Shown here: positions 1 to 11,388 of the stretch, piece by piece | Layout of the letters: each line of letters begins with the position of its first letter | How positions within the stretch are numbered: the stretch's first letter is position 1 | Assembly (NCBI RefSeq): GCF_022581195.2 | Contig: NC_061482.1 | Span: 5,022,001-5,086,000 of the forward strand | Direction: 5' to 3' | DNA: 64,000 nt | From: Helicoverpa zea | Lineage: Eukaryota > Arthropoda > Insecta > Lepidoptera > Noctuidae | Notes under the pieces: model-generated | Databases searched by the model: none | The model's input: the letters and a program-made list of their open reading frames with translations, nothing else | Told to the model about the DNA's origin: nothing | Position numbers and translations under genes: made by a program

Positions 1-118
1 ATTAGGATGGGGTTAATGACCTAGGTCTGTAATTAGGATACCAGTCTGCATAAGTCATCAGTGGAGTTTAGAATCTGTGAAAGATTAGGTGCCGTCTCAG
101 AATATGTAAGTAAAGTCC

Positions 119-222
119 AAGTTCACCGACAATATAAACGGCCGTTCTTTCTTTAAACAATTATATATTTTGAAAATTGAACTTGAAAATTCATAGGTGA
201 TTCCTATGTTGTCGGTGAAACT
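119..222. mobile_element. Short inverted-repeat MITE, family A (copy 1)
   Basis: The left end reads AAGTTCACCGACAATATAAA and the right end is its imperfect reverse complement (TTGTCGGTGAAACT). The interior is AT-rich, about 100 bp and non-coding. Related ends recur near 51758, 52851-53340 and 53455-53525, which defines a small dispersed family. No transposase is present. The superfamily is not determined. Confidence 0.6.
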
Positions 223-832
223 GGATCCAAGTATACGATTATGAGTATTAATAAATACTCTTGTTCTTCGTACAACATTACCGTAATTCGAATAGGTACA
301 GGAAAAGCAATACAATTCAATTTTTGAGATTGAGTTCATCAAAGTAATGTTTTTGATACACGCGTCAACAAGAACATGCCATCCGTAATTCTTTTTAATG
401 TAATACTAAACATATATTTCAAAGTAAACATTTTCACATTTGCACACAGTGTCTAATCAAACACTGCAGGCTACTACAATTATTATTATCTTTCAGAAAA
501 AGTAGCTACATGAAAAACTTATGTACAAGCTACCTCTAGCTCTTTGCCTCGGTTTGGTTCCCGAACTAATAGAACTACTTGGAAAATAAAGTCGTGTGGG
601 TTAAAACATGGTTAAAATGTCACCCTAGAAACCACGGTAAGAACAGAACTGCCTTCCTATCCTAATCCATGGATTAACAGAAACTTTTTTCGTCTGTAAT
701 TTCTTAATTAAAATATTGCCGGATTACTTACAAAAATTAGTAGGTATTTATTTTGTTATTACAAGGCCCATCTATCACCATCTAAAAGCGACGGTTTTAT
801 ATACATATAGGTACGTCGAATTGCAAATAATA

Positions 833-1018
833 ATCTATAATATAAAAATGAATCGCAAAATGTGTTGGTAAGCGCATAACTCAACAACGCCTGGACCAAT
901 TTGGCTAATTCTTTTTTTGTTGTGTTTGTTATTGTCAGGAGAAGGTTCTTATGAAAAAAAAAATAGGGTAAAGTAGAGAAGTCAGTTGACGGGAGCGATG
1001 CCGCGGGCAAAAGCTAGT
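833..1018 (-). repeat. RTE-type dispersed repeat, 3' fragment (minus)
   Basis: Read on the minus strand, it starts with the lepidopteran repeat start CTAGCTTTTGCCCGCGGCAT at 1018 and runs down to the characteristic block around 840-900 (AATCGCAAAATGTGTTGGTA read on plus). These sequences are common non-LTR (RTE-like) remnants in moth genomes. The family assignment rests on recognition of the motif, not on a search. It is non-coding here. Confidence 0.55.
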
Positions 1019-1665
1019 TGTACATAAAGATCACTATCATTTAGTAATGGCACGTGCCACATGCGTGATAGTACCGCATTCGATAGGTCTGTACTAAAAA
1101 AAAAAAACATTATTTGTACAAGCAGATTTTTATCGAAGACTTGATAAAAAATATATAATGTTAATGACCCTGCCTTAGTTTCGGCTGAGTGACAATTATA
1201 TAATAACGATCCGATAACAAGTTCTATGACGCACGATATATGGATATATGATCGATATTTACTGTTAGATACTCGAAACCCTCTGTTCCTTGCATCAAGA
1301 TAACACTGAAGGGATAATCCGCTAAACGAGTTTATAAAGTGCTCACATGTTTGTATTAAAACGCATAAAAACTCGAATCGAGTGGCTCTCAATATCTATG
1401 TATGACTGTGCATGTATAGCTCTTCGCCTATTCTCTAGTATGGATTAAGCAGAGGTACATGTAATTATGAAATATTCTTTCATCGTAACAACATGCTAGA
1501 GGACTATCATTTTTCTATTTTTTCCGGAACCTATTTAAGAAATAAACATAACACTTATTTTTTTAACAACACGTCGCAAGTTCGGATTTTATATTAAGTG
1601 TTTTAAATATGAACATATACATCTATTTACTTCATAATCACAAGTGCTACTGAAATATAAAAATA
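1019..1665. other. AT-rich intergenic stretch, nothing recognised
   Basis: There are no open reading frames with protein-like composition, no splice-flanked coding blocks and no repeat boundaries that I recognise. A minus-strand open frame of 136 codons at 982-1392 has random composition and partly overlaps the neighbouring repeat. Confidence 0.4.
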
Positions 1666-1924
1666 CTAGCTTTTGCCCGCAACTTCGTTCGCGTGGAATA
1701 GTGACTACCAGCAGATTTTTGATTTGACCAATAGATGGCGCTATATGTCCGGAATAATTTTATTTTTATTTTTTTTTGTAATAAAAACTATCCTATGTCC
1801 TTTCTCAAGTTTCAAACTATATCTGTACCAAATTTCACACAAATCGGTTCAGTAGTTTAGGCGTGAAGAAAAGACAGACAGACAGACAGACAGACAGAGT
1901 TACTTTCGCATTTATAATATTAGT
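1666..1924 (+). repeat. RTE-type non-LTR 3' end
   Basis: It begins CTAGCTTTTGCCCGCAACTT, contains the conserved 'ACCAAATTTCACACAAATCG' block, a (GACA)n run at about 1872-1898, and ends TTTATAATATTAGT. This is the stereotyped 3' region of a very abundant lepidopteran RTE-like retrotransposon family. It is 5' truncated and non-coding. Confidence 0.75.
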
Positions 1925-2565
1925 TTGGATGTCAAAAATAAACAATACTGAATTTGTAACGTGTAATGAGATTTTGGCATCATGTAGCAAATTGGTGTTT
2001 ATTTGTCATTTCGATATCAAACAGCAAAAGTTCCAGATGTTGTAAAATTTTGTGATGATTTAATCATTGTAAATTTTCCACGTTACCGATAAGAGTGTAA
2101 AAAGATAATTTCAGTTTCACATCCGACTTCATCAGTGGTTACCACTCTAGTGAGAAAATTAACCGCAAATAGTGCGATAAGATATTCCTCTGAACTCGAA
2201 AAATAAATTATTTGTACAACGAAAATGTTTAACATAAGACGATGTAATTCAGTACCTTAAAAATATAAGAAGTGTTTCAATTTTTATTTTATCGATGTTA
2301 TTATTTGCCAAATGACACGTGTTTGAAAAATATAAACAACAGAATACGAGGAATTACGAGCCTCCTTCATGAATAAACATGAATATGTATAGGCATATAA
2401 TGGAATATTTATATTTTTTTCTCGGCCGTCAGTTGTTTTGTAAAAGCTATCGGCCGATCAGTAAATGTAAATTGTATTTTTTTGTCGATGACAGCCGTTA
2501 AAATTGTGACGTGCTCAACTTCAGTCGTAAATGACAAAGTTGTCAAAAAAAACTGCATATATTCT

Positions 2566-2760
2566 ACTAGGTTCTGCCAGCGGTTTCACCCGCATCCCGT
2601 GGGAACTACTTCCCGTACCGGGATAAAAAGTAGTCTATAGCCTTCCTCGATAAGTGGGCTATCTAACACTGAAAGAAATTTTTAAATCGGACTAGTAGTT
2701 CCTGAGATTAGCGCGTTCAAACAAACAAACAAACTCTTCAGCTTTATAATATTAGTATAG
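2566..2760 (+). repeat. RTE-type non-LTR 3' end
   Basis: It starts near ACTAGGTTCTGCCAGCGGTT, carries 'CCCGTACCGGGATAAAAAGT', then 'CTGAGATTAGCGCGTTCAAA', an (AAAC)n run, and ends CTTTATAATATTAGTATAG. It is a related but distinct subfamily to the 1666-1924 copy and has no coding capacity. Confidence 0.75.
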
Positions 2761-4629
2761 GTGTCCAATGTTCCACCGACAAACATACTTTTAGTATTTA
2801 GTTAACAATTTTCTTCTACTGCAATTGCATAATTTAGTGTGTTTTTTATTATTTTTTTACTTTATGTTATGTTGTCATGATATTCATTTCAGTTAATAGG
2901 TATTCGTAATTGATGTACATTGCACTTTGCACTTTTGTTGTGTTTCTGTTAATTATGTCAGTCCTGAGTTCAAAGATAACCAGTAACAATGTGTGTCAGA
3001 CGGAAAGTTGCATAAAATTATTGATAACTTTTTGAGAGTACCTTAGACTTTATATAGAGACCATTATGGCGGAAGAGCTGACCAAAAATAATTTGCGCCT
3101 GAAAGTTGCTCATGACAGGTGTATGAAATATTTTTGACGTTATTATCAAAGGTAAGACTTTATTTAAATGGTTCGTGAATATGTCCAACTACGATCTTTT
3201 AATATCCTAGACTTGGGAAGCGTAGCTGTTAGTTGTGAATAATATTATGTAGGTATAACAATACTACTGGGTAGCAACCTAGCAACTAATATAAACAATG
3301 GTGATAAAAATTAAAATAAATACGGATTCTGTTTGGATTTTTCCGTACAATAAACGAAAAATAGATAAAACTCGACAGTTTTTTCTAGACCAGATAGCAA
3401 TTAAGTTAATGTGTGTTTGTGATGGAACTTTTCGAGTCCTGTCACAGATCTTGCACAGTTGGTGTTTAAGTAACAGAAGAATTGAATCCAACGTTCCTCA
3501 ATTGTTTAATTCTATTATTTACAGCAAGATGCTTGCGCTTAATAAATGATTGCTATAATGCGTGAGCCTTGTCACTGACCTCGCACAAGGAGAATTTCAT
3601 AGCTAACCAAGTCAACCCATTGCAGTTTCCTCTTCCGTTACACATTTAAGAAGCCCCTGTATAAGATATCGATATTGTTTTAACCACATATCGTACGTTG
3701 TTTATCAACTAAGCTGCTGACAATTTGATCTTTGTGATTGAACATCCTGCACCCAGATATCTTGCGGTGAACACGTTGGCGATAGGACGCGTCCCTGAGG
3801 TACGCAATCCCTTCTAATATTACCTTTTCATTCCACGTCTTACAATAATTTTACTCTATTCATTGGTAGAATGTCAATGAACTATAAATTGCTGCACAGG
3901 CTTTGTCACTGCCGTTCAGATAAAAATCTACTACGAATTGATAAGCGAATCATGTTGTACAATGTCAAATGCGTTTTAATGGACTCTGGGTTACGTCACT
4001 GGCATACTCTGATGCGTGAACTTGTACAGTTGCCAACTACCTAGAGGATGTTGTCAGAATCTGCAAAATAACTCCCGTGATGTGTTACTTGATATTTAAA
4101 AAGCCAACTTTATAATACCTTTTGAAGTTAAATGAGGATGAAACTAAAAATAAAAAAGTAAAAAAACATATTTACATTTTTCATATTTAAATCCTGTTGT
4201 ATCGCGGCAATAATAAAAAAGATCATTCGATTGTGGCGTGACTACTAGACCAACAAGCGACGAGGAACCACGAATACTATTCGTGCTTGGTGGGTATTGC
4301 CTACCTATATATACCAGCAGGATTCATCTAAAGGTAACCTTTCTACAGTGATGTCACCAAGGTTAATCTTGTATCTCGTGATCATACTCCAAAATAAATT
4401 AAAAATTATTAATTATTTCATATTGCACAATGAAATGCAATAGGTTACTGTACATAATTTATTTCAGAACTACAGAAACAAAATGACCTAATTTCAACCT
4501 TATCGAAATGCCTTATCCGAAGGTCAAATGTGCCCTTCAGAGGTCGTATTATCTCTAGTTTATTACGCGTTCAGTCGTTAAAGTTTGCCAACTCTTACAA
4601 AATACTTTAAAGAAATCATGAATAGGAAG
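2761..4629. other. Intergenic DNA, no gene recognised
   Basis: It is AT-rich with scattered short open frames (for example 70-83 codons near 3279-3549) that lie on opposite strands over the same bases and lack protein-like composition. I see no splice-flanked coding blocks, RNA genes or clear repeat ends. Confidence 0.4.
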
Positions 4630-6089
4630 ATAGATAGATATATTCTTTATTATGCACACCAATTTAAAAAAAAAAAAAAAAACAACAAGAATAAACAAAA
4701 ATTTTGAAGTTGGTGACACAATGGGCGGTCTTATCGCTAAAAGCGATCTCTTACAGACAACCTTTGGATGGATTGTGACAAAAAGGAAATAACCATATCG
4801 CAGGTAGTTTTGGTGCACTATGTATATAAAATAATAATACCTAAAACAATAACAAATAAAATATAATATATATATATATATATGTATATATAATAGATAG
4901 ATATAACAGAAATATGTATATATATGATATATATTTAAAGTTGCCAATTAGACTTGACAATAGTCTGCAACAGTAGGGTATTATACCCAGTTACAAATTG
5001 GAAAGGTAGTGATTCCTTATCAGGTTCTTGAAGACTGCTAAAGATTGAGCCTGCCTTATTGTAACGGGCAATGCATTCCACAACCGCACAGCTTGAACGG
5101 TAAAAGATTTATCAAAGAAGTTAGTGGAATGCATTGCCATCTCTAGCCGCAAGTTCTCTGATGACCTTAGATATTTTGCATGTGTGTCATTAAGGAACTT
5201 AAAACGTTCTTTGAGATAGGACGGGTTTTTTGGATTGAACAAAATGTTGTACAGCAAAGACAGGATATGAGTATTCCGGCGAAGACGTATAGGAAGCCAC
5301 TTGAGTTTTGAACGGAATTCAGAAATATGATCATATTTGCGCAAGCCAAATATAAATCTAATACAAACATTTTGAAGTCGCTCAAGTTTATCAAGCTGTG
5401 CCTCAGTGAGATCAAGATAACTGACATCAGCATAATCAAGGATTGGAAGCAAGAGGGATTGTGCAAGCGCAGTTTTGGTGGCAGTCGGGAGAAAGTTTCG
5501 CAATCTCCTCAAGGACCTGACAGATGCAAACACTTTCCGGCTAATCTCTTGTAGTTGGGGACCCCATGATAAATTTTTGTCAATGAGAATCCCTAGATTT
5601 TTAACCTTGTCCCTTATTGAAATGGCAGTGCCACCAAAAGAAATATGAGGAAGTTGCGGCCAGTCAATCCTTTGAACCAATCTAGAGCTACCAACTACAA
5701 TGGCCTGAGTTTTTGCTGGATTGACCTTGAGACCGTAAGTTTCACTCCACTCGCAAATTGTAGCCAAGTCGGTGTTAATATTAGCGATTGCATCTGCCAA
5801 GTCCGAAAATGCAGCTTGGCTATAAATTTGCAAATCATCAGCATAAAGGTGGTAGGAAGAAATGAGATTTTTGGAAATAGAATTGATAAATATCGCGAAG
5901 AGTAAAGGAGATAAAACGCCACCCTGTGGCACGCCAACAGAAGTATAGCACCATGAAGAGTATGCGTCTTCTATGCATATACGTTGACGGCGGCCAAACA
6001 GGTAACTACGAAACCAGTCAATCGCCGTTGGAGATACGTTCAGAGAGCTAAGTATGCCAAGCAGGACGTCGAAGTCGACGGTATTAAAT
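4630..6089 (-). mobile_element. 5'-truncated CR1/L2-like non-LTR retrotransposon with reverse transcriptase
   Basis: An uninterrupted frame runs on the minus strand from about 6088 to a stop at 4991-4993 (365 codons). The first residues read FNTVDFDVLLG, a reverse transcriptase palm motif already missing its start. Next come GVPQGGVLSPLLF and the catalytic YADD box (LYADDLQIY), then thumb-like sequence. The C-terminus (AVRLWNALPVTIR, then VFKNLIRNHY) is of the kind seen at the ends of CR1/L2-clade ORF2 proteins. The endonuclease half is absent, so the copy is dead on arrival. The 3' UTR follows down to about 4630. It includes a CGCTTTTAGCGATAAGACCG block, a T-tract, an AATAAA-like site and a (TATC)n tail in minus orientation, as is usual for these elements. 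The intact frame suggests a fairly recent insertion. Clade assignment is moderate. Confidence 0.8.
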
Positions 6090-6870
6090 AAGAATAAATA
6101 TAGAATAATATAGGAAGTTATTAATAGTACTTAATATTTATTATATTCTAGCTCCACATTATAATAATGCTGTTATTCATTCATGTCCGCTGACCGGTTC
6201 TAATAATTTAAAACATTTCAAATTAATTATGAGTTTGAGACATATAGTTTCAACATCAGAGAAAACAGTTGCTAGACGAAGTTTTTAATTGAATTAACTG
6301 AACTTAAGTTCGATGTTTGGCTGGCAAACGTCGATCGATGGTCTTCAACAAGGCGAGTGAATAAAATAAATCCATTGAGGCCTTAATTTGAAAACTAAAC
6401 CTATATTTGCTAGCTTTGATATCCTTCGACGAAAATGCAATAAAAAAGATATTGTTTTTTTTTTAATTTATTCGACTAACACGGCTTTAACAGCCAATTA
6501 CATAAATCGTCAACTTAAAAAAAATAAAAATAGAAGCTTAAAAATACAGTTAACTAAAGTATAAAATAACATTTAAAAAAGTAAAAACACGTTAGTATCA
6601 TTAGATTGATTTAGATATCTCCTAAATTTTTAAGAGTTAGATAACCCTTGATGCAACAAGTTCACCACTAACCCATTCACTACTTCGTATAGTTATTAGT
6701 GTGACTAGTGTAAGTGAGTTACTATGCTTTTATTTTATAAGTTCCATTAAACTTTTCTATTCGTAGCGAGAGTTAAAAGCTTTCATATATAAAGCATCTT
6801 CTTATCTCTGTAAATAAATAAGGTTTACCTGTGTTGTCAACAGTTATTTTACTTAGGCATATCAAGGCCT
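6090..6870. other. Intergenic DNA, nothing recognised
   Basis: AT-rich sequence to the right of the retroelement's truncated end. It has no protein-like open frames and no clear repeat boundaries. Confidence 0.35.
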
Positions 6871-6875
6871 TCATT

Positions 6876-6929
6876 GCATGCACATTGCACGTGGCATGCA
6901 CAATGCACGTGGCATGCACAATGCACGTG
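6876..6929. repeat. 18-bp tandem repeat x3 with CACGTG boxes
   Basis: There are three head-to-tail units of GCATGCACAATGCACGTG (the first has ATT for AAT), followed by a decayed fourth unit. Each unit holds a palindromic GCATGC and a palindromic E-box CACGTG (6888-6893, 6906-6911, 6924-6929). The repeats are nearly identical, so the array is young or conserved. Whether it binds bHLH factors is inference. Confidence 0.8.
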
Positions 6930-8636
6930 ATATGCACTTAAGCAACCAATTTTGATGTAAAAAAGAACGGTAAGTATCACAAAGATAACGATAAAAACAG
7001 CTTCGTATCTGTTTATTCGCTCTACATAATATTTTTATATATACTTATGTGACTTGCTGTTAAATCATAGGTAATATAATCATATTACATAGGTAGGTAC
7101 TGATTATTTTTTTATTCAGTATAGGTACTACTAATCAACAACAAAAAAATATAGGTACGCTCTCATCACCGTAAATTTTTCCGTTTACGCTGTACGTAAT
7201 CTACTTTATGCAACTTTTGCGCGTCATATTTATGTTATAAAATAGCGTTATTCATTTGTTAAATTATAGGTAGTAAACATAACATACGGAGTAGATATCA
7301 ATAACAGAGGGAAACAATCGCTTACCGCTTACTTACTACGGCTCACAATAAACTCATGAAACTTAGTAGTGCGCGTTTCTCTACAAACTTAAAAAACCTC
7401 CACGTTAGCAGTGTAGAGTAAACTACCCAAACAAATATGTGTCCAACTTAGAAAGTCCAAGATATGGAGCAGGTAATTATAAAATGCATTCAGCACCCGC
7501 AGCTTCTAGCGATAAGGACTTTCTTTGGTACATAAAATGCGGTTAGTTTGGCAAGACGGGAACACTACGAGTACCCGCACACCGCAAACTTTTAGTCGAC
7601 CGATAGATTGTTCGGGCTCATAGGTATATCAAGATGGAGAATTGTCTGGTATAAGACGTACGAGAAATGACTGGATTCACGCATTTCTTTTTAAAAAATC
7701 CAACTAAATGTCGGCCTTCTGTTTAGTTTGCAGTTTGTGGGAACTCTAAAATAGACACGAAAAGCTCACTCTCTAACTAACCTCACAGTGGGGTTAATTA
7801 ATAAATGTAGGTAATAATGTTAATCTTTGTTAATCCACAACCTTTTAGTTAAAAACGCCAAGTAATTAGATTGCTGATTTGTTTGAGCTCGGATTAATGT
7901 AATCTGATATTACTTCAAAATAAAGACATGCAATTGTGATTAATAGTATCATTTATCATCTTATTCATTAGGATTATAGGTCAATTAAATATAGCAAGTT
8001 GGCCGTGCTGCATCTCAACTATAAGTCTGCGGGTTCAAATCCTTGAAAGAACTAAGTAATGTGATTTTTACAACATAAGTGTACATAATGTAATTTTTGA
8101 GTGTTACTAAGGTAAGTACATACACCGCCATAGTTACCTTAGTTAACTACTTACGAAGGAAAACATTTTGAGGAAATATTCAATTCATATTTTACTTTAT
8201 CCTTACTTTAATTATGAAATTGTTGATTACTCTCCTTGAGTAATGAACAATTTCATAATTACTTAATTTAATGTACTAAGTGCAGAGCGCAGCGTTCTAA
8301 CGAAGAAATATATTAAAAATACAGAATTAATTTTTGTGAAATTAAAAAAAAAAAAAAAAAAACAAAAACGAAATATACCTATTATTCGTAAGGAAAATAT
8401 TGATGCCCAAAATCTGATTTCTCTTTTAATCTTCCTCGGTTAGTCATCAGAATTAAATATTTCCATAATCCTAAATAAATGATGGAAAAAACTGACATCG
8501 TCAAATATATATCTAGGTGCACCTACAATCTTTTACATGCCAAAAAATTGACATAATGTAGTAATGCTGCCAGCCTTTTGGGCAAGCTGAAAGCGGTAGA
8601 GAGGAATTTTTGACGCATTTTCATCTAGTTTAAATT
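6930..8636. other. Intergenic DNA, nothing firm
   Basis: No coding region was found. Around 8015-8041 there is a tRNA B-box-like string (GCGGGTTCAAATCC), which could be a decayed tRNA-derived SINE, but no cloverleaf can be drawn. A 20-bp A-tract lies at about 8344. Confidence 0.35.
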
Positions 8637-8775
8637 CTTTTATCTCATACATAAAAATGAATTGCTGTTCGTTATCTTACTAAAACTCCAGAATGGTGGA
8701 CTGATTCGGCTTTTTATGGTTTGTAGAGGTCCAGGGAAGGTTTAAACGATACAAAGTTTGCGAGATCAGCTAGTT
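8637..8775 (+). repeat. Degenerate lepidopteran dispersed repeat
   Basis: A block resembling the 'ATAAAAATGAATTGCTGTTCG ... AAACTCCAGAATGG' type of RTE/SINE-related remnant seen widely in moths, ending GATCAGCTAG. It is non-coding and the family is assigned by resemblance only. Confidence 0.45.
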
Positions 8776-9570
8776 AGTGATAAATAAACATGGGTAATAA
8801 AGACTCGTATGATTGGCCTAGCTCAATTTGCGGTCAGCGGTGAACCGCCGCGCTTGCGGTAACCGTCAGGTGCACAAACAATATATTATGTAGGTTTTGA
8901 ACGCTTCATCAATTCTAACAAACTAACAATAGTTGCCGTGAATCTAAATCAATTTCAGATAAATTGACTGCGACTACGTAGTTTAACTTTTAAGTACATA
9001 CTATCTACCCATTAGAGGTCAAACAAAAAGTACTTATATTGTTTTGGAATTTTCTTTGTTTTCATATAGAATTGGGAACAGATAAACACAAAATACTTTT
9101 TTGGGAAAATAATTGGATTTTTTGTGAAAAAAGAAACACGCTACGCACATAATATTTTTCATATCATAAAAGGTTGTTATAATCAAGTAAAATAACAAGT
9201 TAACTACATTAACTTTACGAGATCTGTTATTTACACTTAGGAATATGACTGTACTCAATCGAGTACAGTGACTTCTAATGGGCATCAAACATAAATTCAC
9301 GAGTTAACAGAAAACAAACCAGCGATAAGTGCTCTTATAAAAATACTATCTAGAACAATGCAATGATCCTCTTGTTTCATTATCTACAGTCTACAGCTAG
9401 ATTATAAACTGCAGTCTACAATACAGGGCCACAATTGTTGTCAAGTACTCGTCGTTCTATTAGGATCGTGTGTGTAATATGCATTGCGTGCAACTAATAT
9501 GGATTTTATAACAAAGCTGGATTGCACTTGATCATGTCAATCAAACTGTTGGTGTGTGTCACTTTGACAT

Positions 9571-9750
9571 AAGTAGGCAAGCCTTTTTTTTTAACGACGT
9601 CAAAAATCATCAAATGATCCCGCTGTGGGTTAGCAGCGGTGAGGGAGTGTCAGTCTTACTGACTAAAAACCGTCGTGTTCCGTCATAGGCCTTTTATGTA
9701 CCAGGGCCGCGGGATCTCTTTCGAACAACCCGCAGAAGTAGGCAAGCCTT
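9571..9750 (-). mobile_element. SINE-like retroposon with perfect 15-bp target duplication
   Basis: AAGTAGGCAAGCCTT occurs at 9571-9585 and again at 9736-9750, bracketing a 150-bp insert. The insert starts with a T-run on the plus strand, so it is an A-tailed retroposon in minus orientation. Its minus-strand head reads CTGCGGGTTGTTCGAAAGAG. The same sequence family recurs at 9949-9990 and 39403-39525 (same orientation) and at about 49883-50000 (opposite orientation). It encodes no protein. A perfect long duplication plus an A-tail is the signature of LINE-mediated insertion. Confidence 0.8.
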
Positions 9751-9833
9751 GGGTTGAAGGTATGATTTCTGATGATTTTGGTACTGGACGTTGCAACTGG
9801 CTACATAAAGGTACTTACCTGAAATAACCCTTT

Positions 9834-9990
9834 TTTAGGGTTCCATAGTAAACTAGGAACCTTTATAGTTTCGCCATGTCGGTCCGTCCGTCCGTCAGTA
9901 GGTACTGGTGGAGAAAGCTAAAAAACACACTTATTCCTTCTGGAGCCTTTTCTGTACCAGGGCTGCGATAACTCTTTCGACAATCCCGCC
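9834..9990. repeat. Fragments of two dispersed repeats
   Basis: 9834-9900 (GGGTTCCATAGTAAACTAGG, then GTCCGTCCGTCCGTCAG) is an edge of the GGGTTCCGTACC repeat family, also seen at 47757-47820. 9949-9990 is a fragment of the SINE-like family inserted at 9586-9735. Confidence 0.55.
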
Positions 9991-10436
9991 GACCAATCCC
10001 GCAATTCCCTATTTCGCATCCCCGTCAGACGAATCTTAGATCCTACCGAGCTTATATTTTTTGTACTGCAGACTAAACAGTCGGAAGATAGTTGGTCCGA
10101 TGGTAGTTTTTTTTTTTTAAAGAATATCGTGAATTCAATCAAAACTTTTATGATCGTCATTCATTTCCATAATGATTTATGAATCCAAACATTTATCGAC
10201 CGACTAAAAGTTTGTAGGTAGTGTAAAATAGCAAAAATAATTATTACATGGAAGATGTTCAATCGTAGAAATCCGGTATTTCGTATGTCCGCCTGTCAAC
10301 AGCCTTTTGGGTTGAAGCCAAACAAAACAACCATCTTGTTGTTGATTTTGTTTTGGTCTTATTAACTTTTTTGCAGTGAGAATATCAGCTGTGAATCCAT
10401 ATTTATAATTCAATTTAATGTAGACATAACACATCT

Positions 10437-10697
10437 TTTTAGGGTTCCGTACCCAAAGCGTAAAACGGGACCCTATTGTTTTCGCTCCTCTGTCCGTCCG
10501 TCCGTCTGTCACCGCTGTCAGAGCTGAAGTTTTCACAGATGATGTATTTTTGTTGCCGCTAGAACAACAAATACTGAAAACTAGAATTAAATAAAAATTT
10601 TGGGGGGCTCCCAAACAACAAACGTGATTTTTTTGTCCGTTATATAAATAATGGTACGGAACCCTTCGTACGCGAGTCCGACTTGCACTTGCACGGA
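10437..10697. repeat. Abundant lepidopteran 'GGGTTCCGTACC' repeat
   Basis: It begins TTTTTAGGGTTCCGTACCCA, has a GTCCGTCCGTCCGTCTGTCA block, 'TTTCACAGATGATGTATTT' and 'GGCTCCCAAACAACAAACGT', and ends in GGTACGGAACCCTTCGTACG and GAGTCCGACTTGCACTT. The two edges (GGGTTCCGTACC and GGTACGGAACCC) are inverted, so the body behaves like a non-autonomous inverted-repeat element of about 240 bp. The motif is familiar from many moth loci. The superfamily is not assigned. Confidence 0.75.
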
Positions 10698-10699
10698 TT

Positions 10700-11099
10700 T
10701 TATAACTCTCTTTTCCAGTTAAACCTACTAAGGTAAAAAATATATTATGTAGCATGAACTTTGACTGCGGGATAGTTATAATTCACAGTCCAGCATCTCT
10801 TGGGCTCTCAGTATAATTTGAAAGGATTTTCCTTACCAATGCATTTCATCCTCTATTGTAGACTAACTTGACTAAAGTTCGTGGTTCCGTTCCGTTAGAA
10901 CTATTCAGCTCCACGCTACTATTACAAACATTTCCAGTGTAACTCGTCTAAAGCTAACTGAATTAACTTAGCTCCAGACAAGAGCCAAAGTACTCGGCGC
11001 TTTCCTGGTTTCAGTGCCAACACTAGTTTTAAATTAAATAAACGGTTCAAATAATGTGTCATGCTATTTGGTAATTATGTATAGGTACTTCTATAATAT
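10700..11099. other. Intergenic DNA, nothing recognised
   Basis: No protein-like open frames and no repeat boundaries that I could identify. Confidence 0.35.
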
Positions 11100-11240
11100 G
11101 TTTGTTTGTAACCTAAAAGGTCCGAAATACTGAATCGATTTGAAAAATTCTTTTACTCTTCTCAAGTAACAAAGGTATATTTTATCCCGGTACGGGTAGT
11201 TCTTAGACGGCTATAAATGATAAAATTACGCGCAGGCAGA
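11100..11240 (-). repeat. RTE-type 3' fragment (minus)
   Basis: It contains the reverse complement of the RTE-like block: TTTATCCCGGTACGGGTAGT preceded by 'GAATCGATTTGAAAAATTC'. Compare 2566-2760 and 50487-50665. Confidence 0.55.
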
Positions 11241-11251
11241 ACTTTAGCCGC

Positions 11252-11388
11252 CTTACCACAAAAACTTTTTAACGTCAGTTTAAGACTTGTCTAAAAAAAT
11301 GTCAAATTATGACGTTGACATATGGTTCATTTTGGAGCCACATTTATAGACATGTGTAAAACAGTGGTTAAAGTTTTTGTAGTAAGGC
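11252..11388. mobile_element. Short MITE with inverted ends
   Basis: The left end, CTTACCACAAAAACTTTTTA, is matched in inverted orientation by the right end (AAAGTTTTTGTAGTAAGG). Both sides then continue into an 'acttGTCTAAAAAAATGTCA' / 'GACATGTGTAAAACAGTGG' pair. It is about 137 bp and non-coding. Confidence 0.65.

Noticed and set aside
1872..1898. (GACA)n run considered as a CRISPR-like or regulatory repeat
   Set aside because: It is the simple-repeat portion of a common RTE-type element and recurs in such copies. No spacer structure.
4555..4947. 130-codon minus frame, Tyr/Ile-rich
   Set aside because: It lies in the 3' UTR and simple-repeat tail of the CR1-like element. The composition reflects the (TA)n tract.
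7988..8045. Possible tRNA gene (GGTTCAAATCC)
   Set aside because: Only a B-box-like string is present. No acceptor stem or anticodon arm can be drawn. At best it is a decayed SINE head.
10204..10755. 183-codon minus frame
   Set aside because: Most of it overlaps the GGGTTCCGTACC dispersed repeat. The frame is open by chance in a non-coding element.
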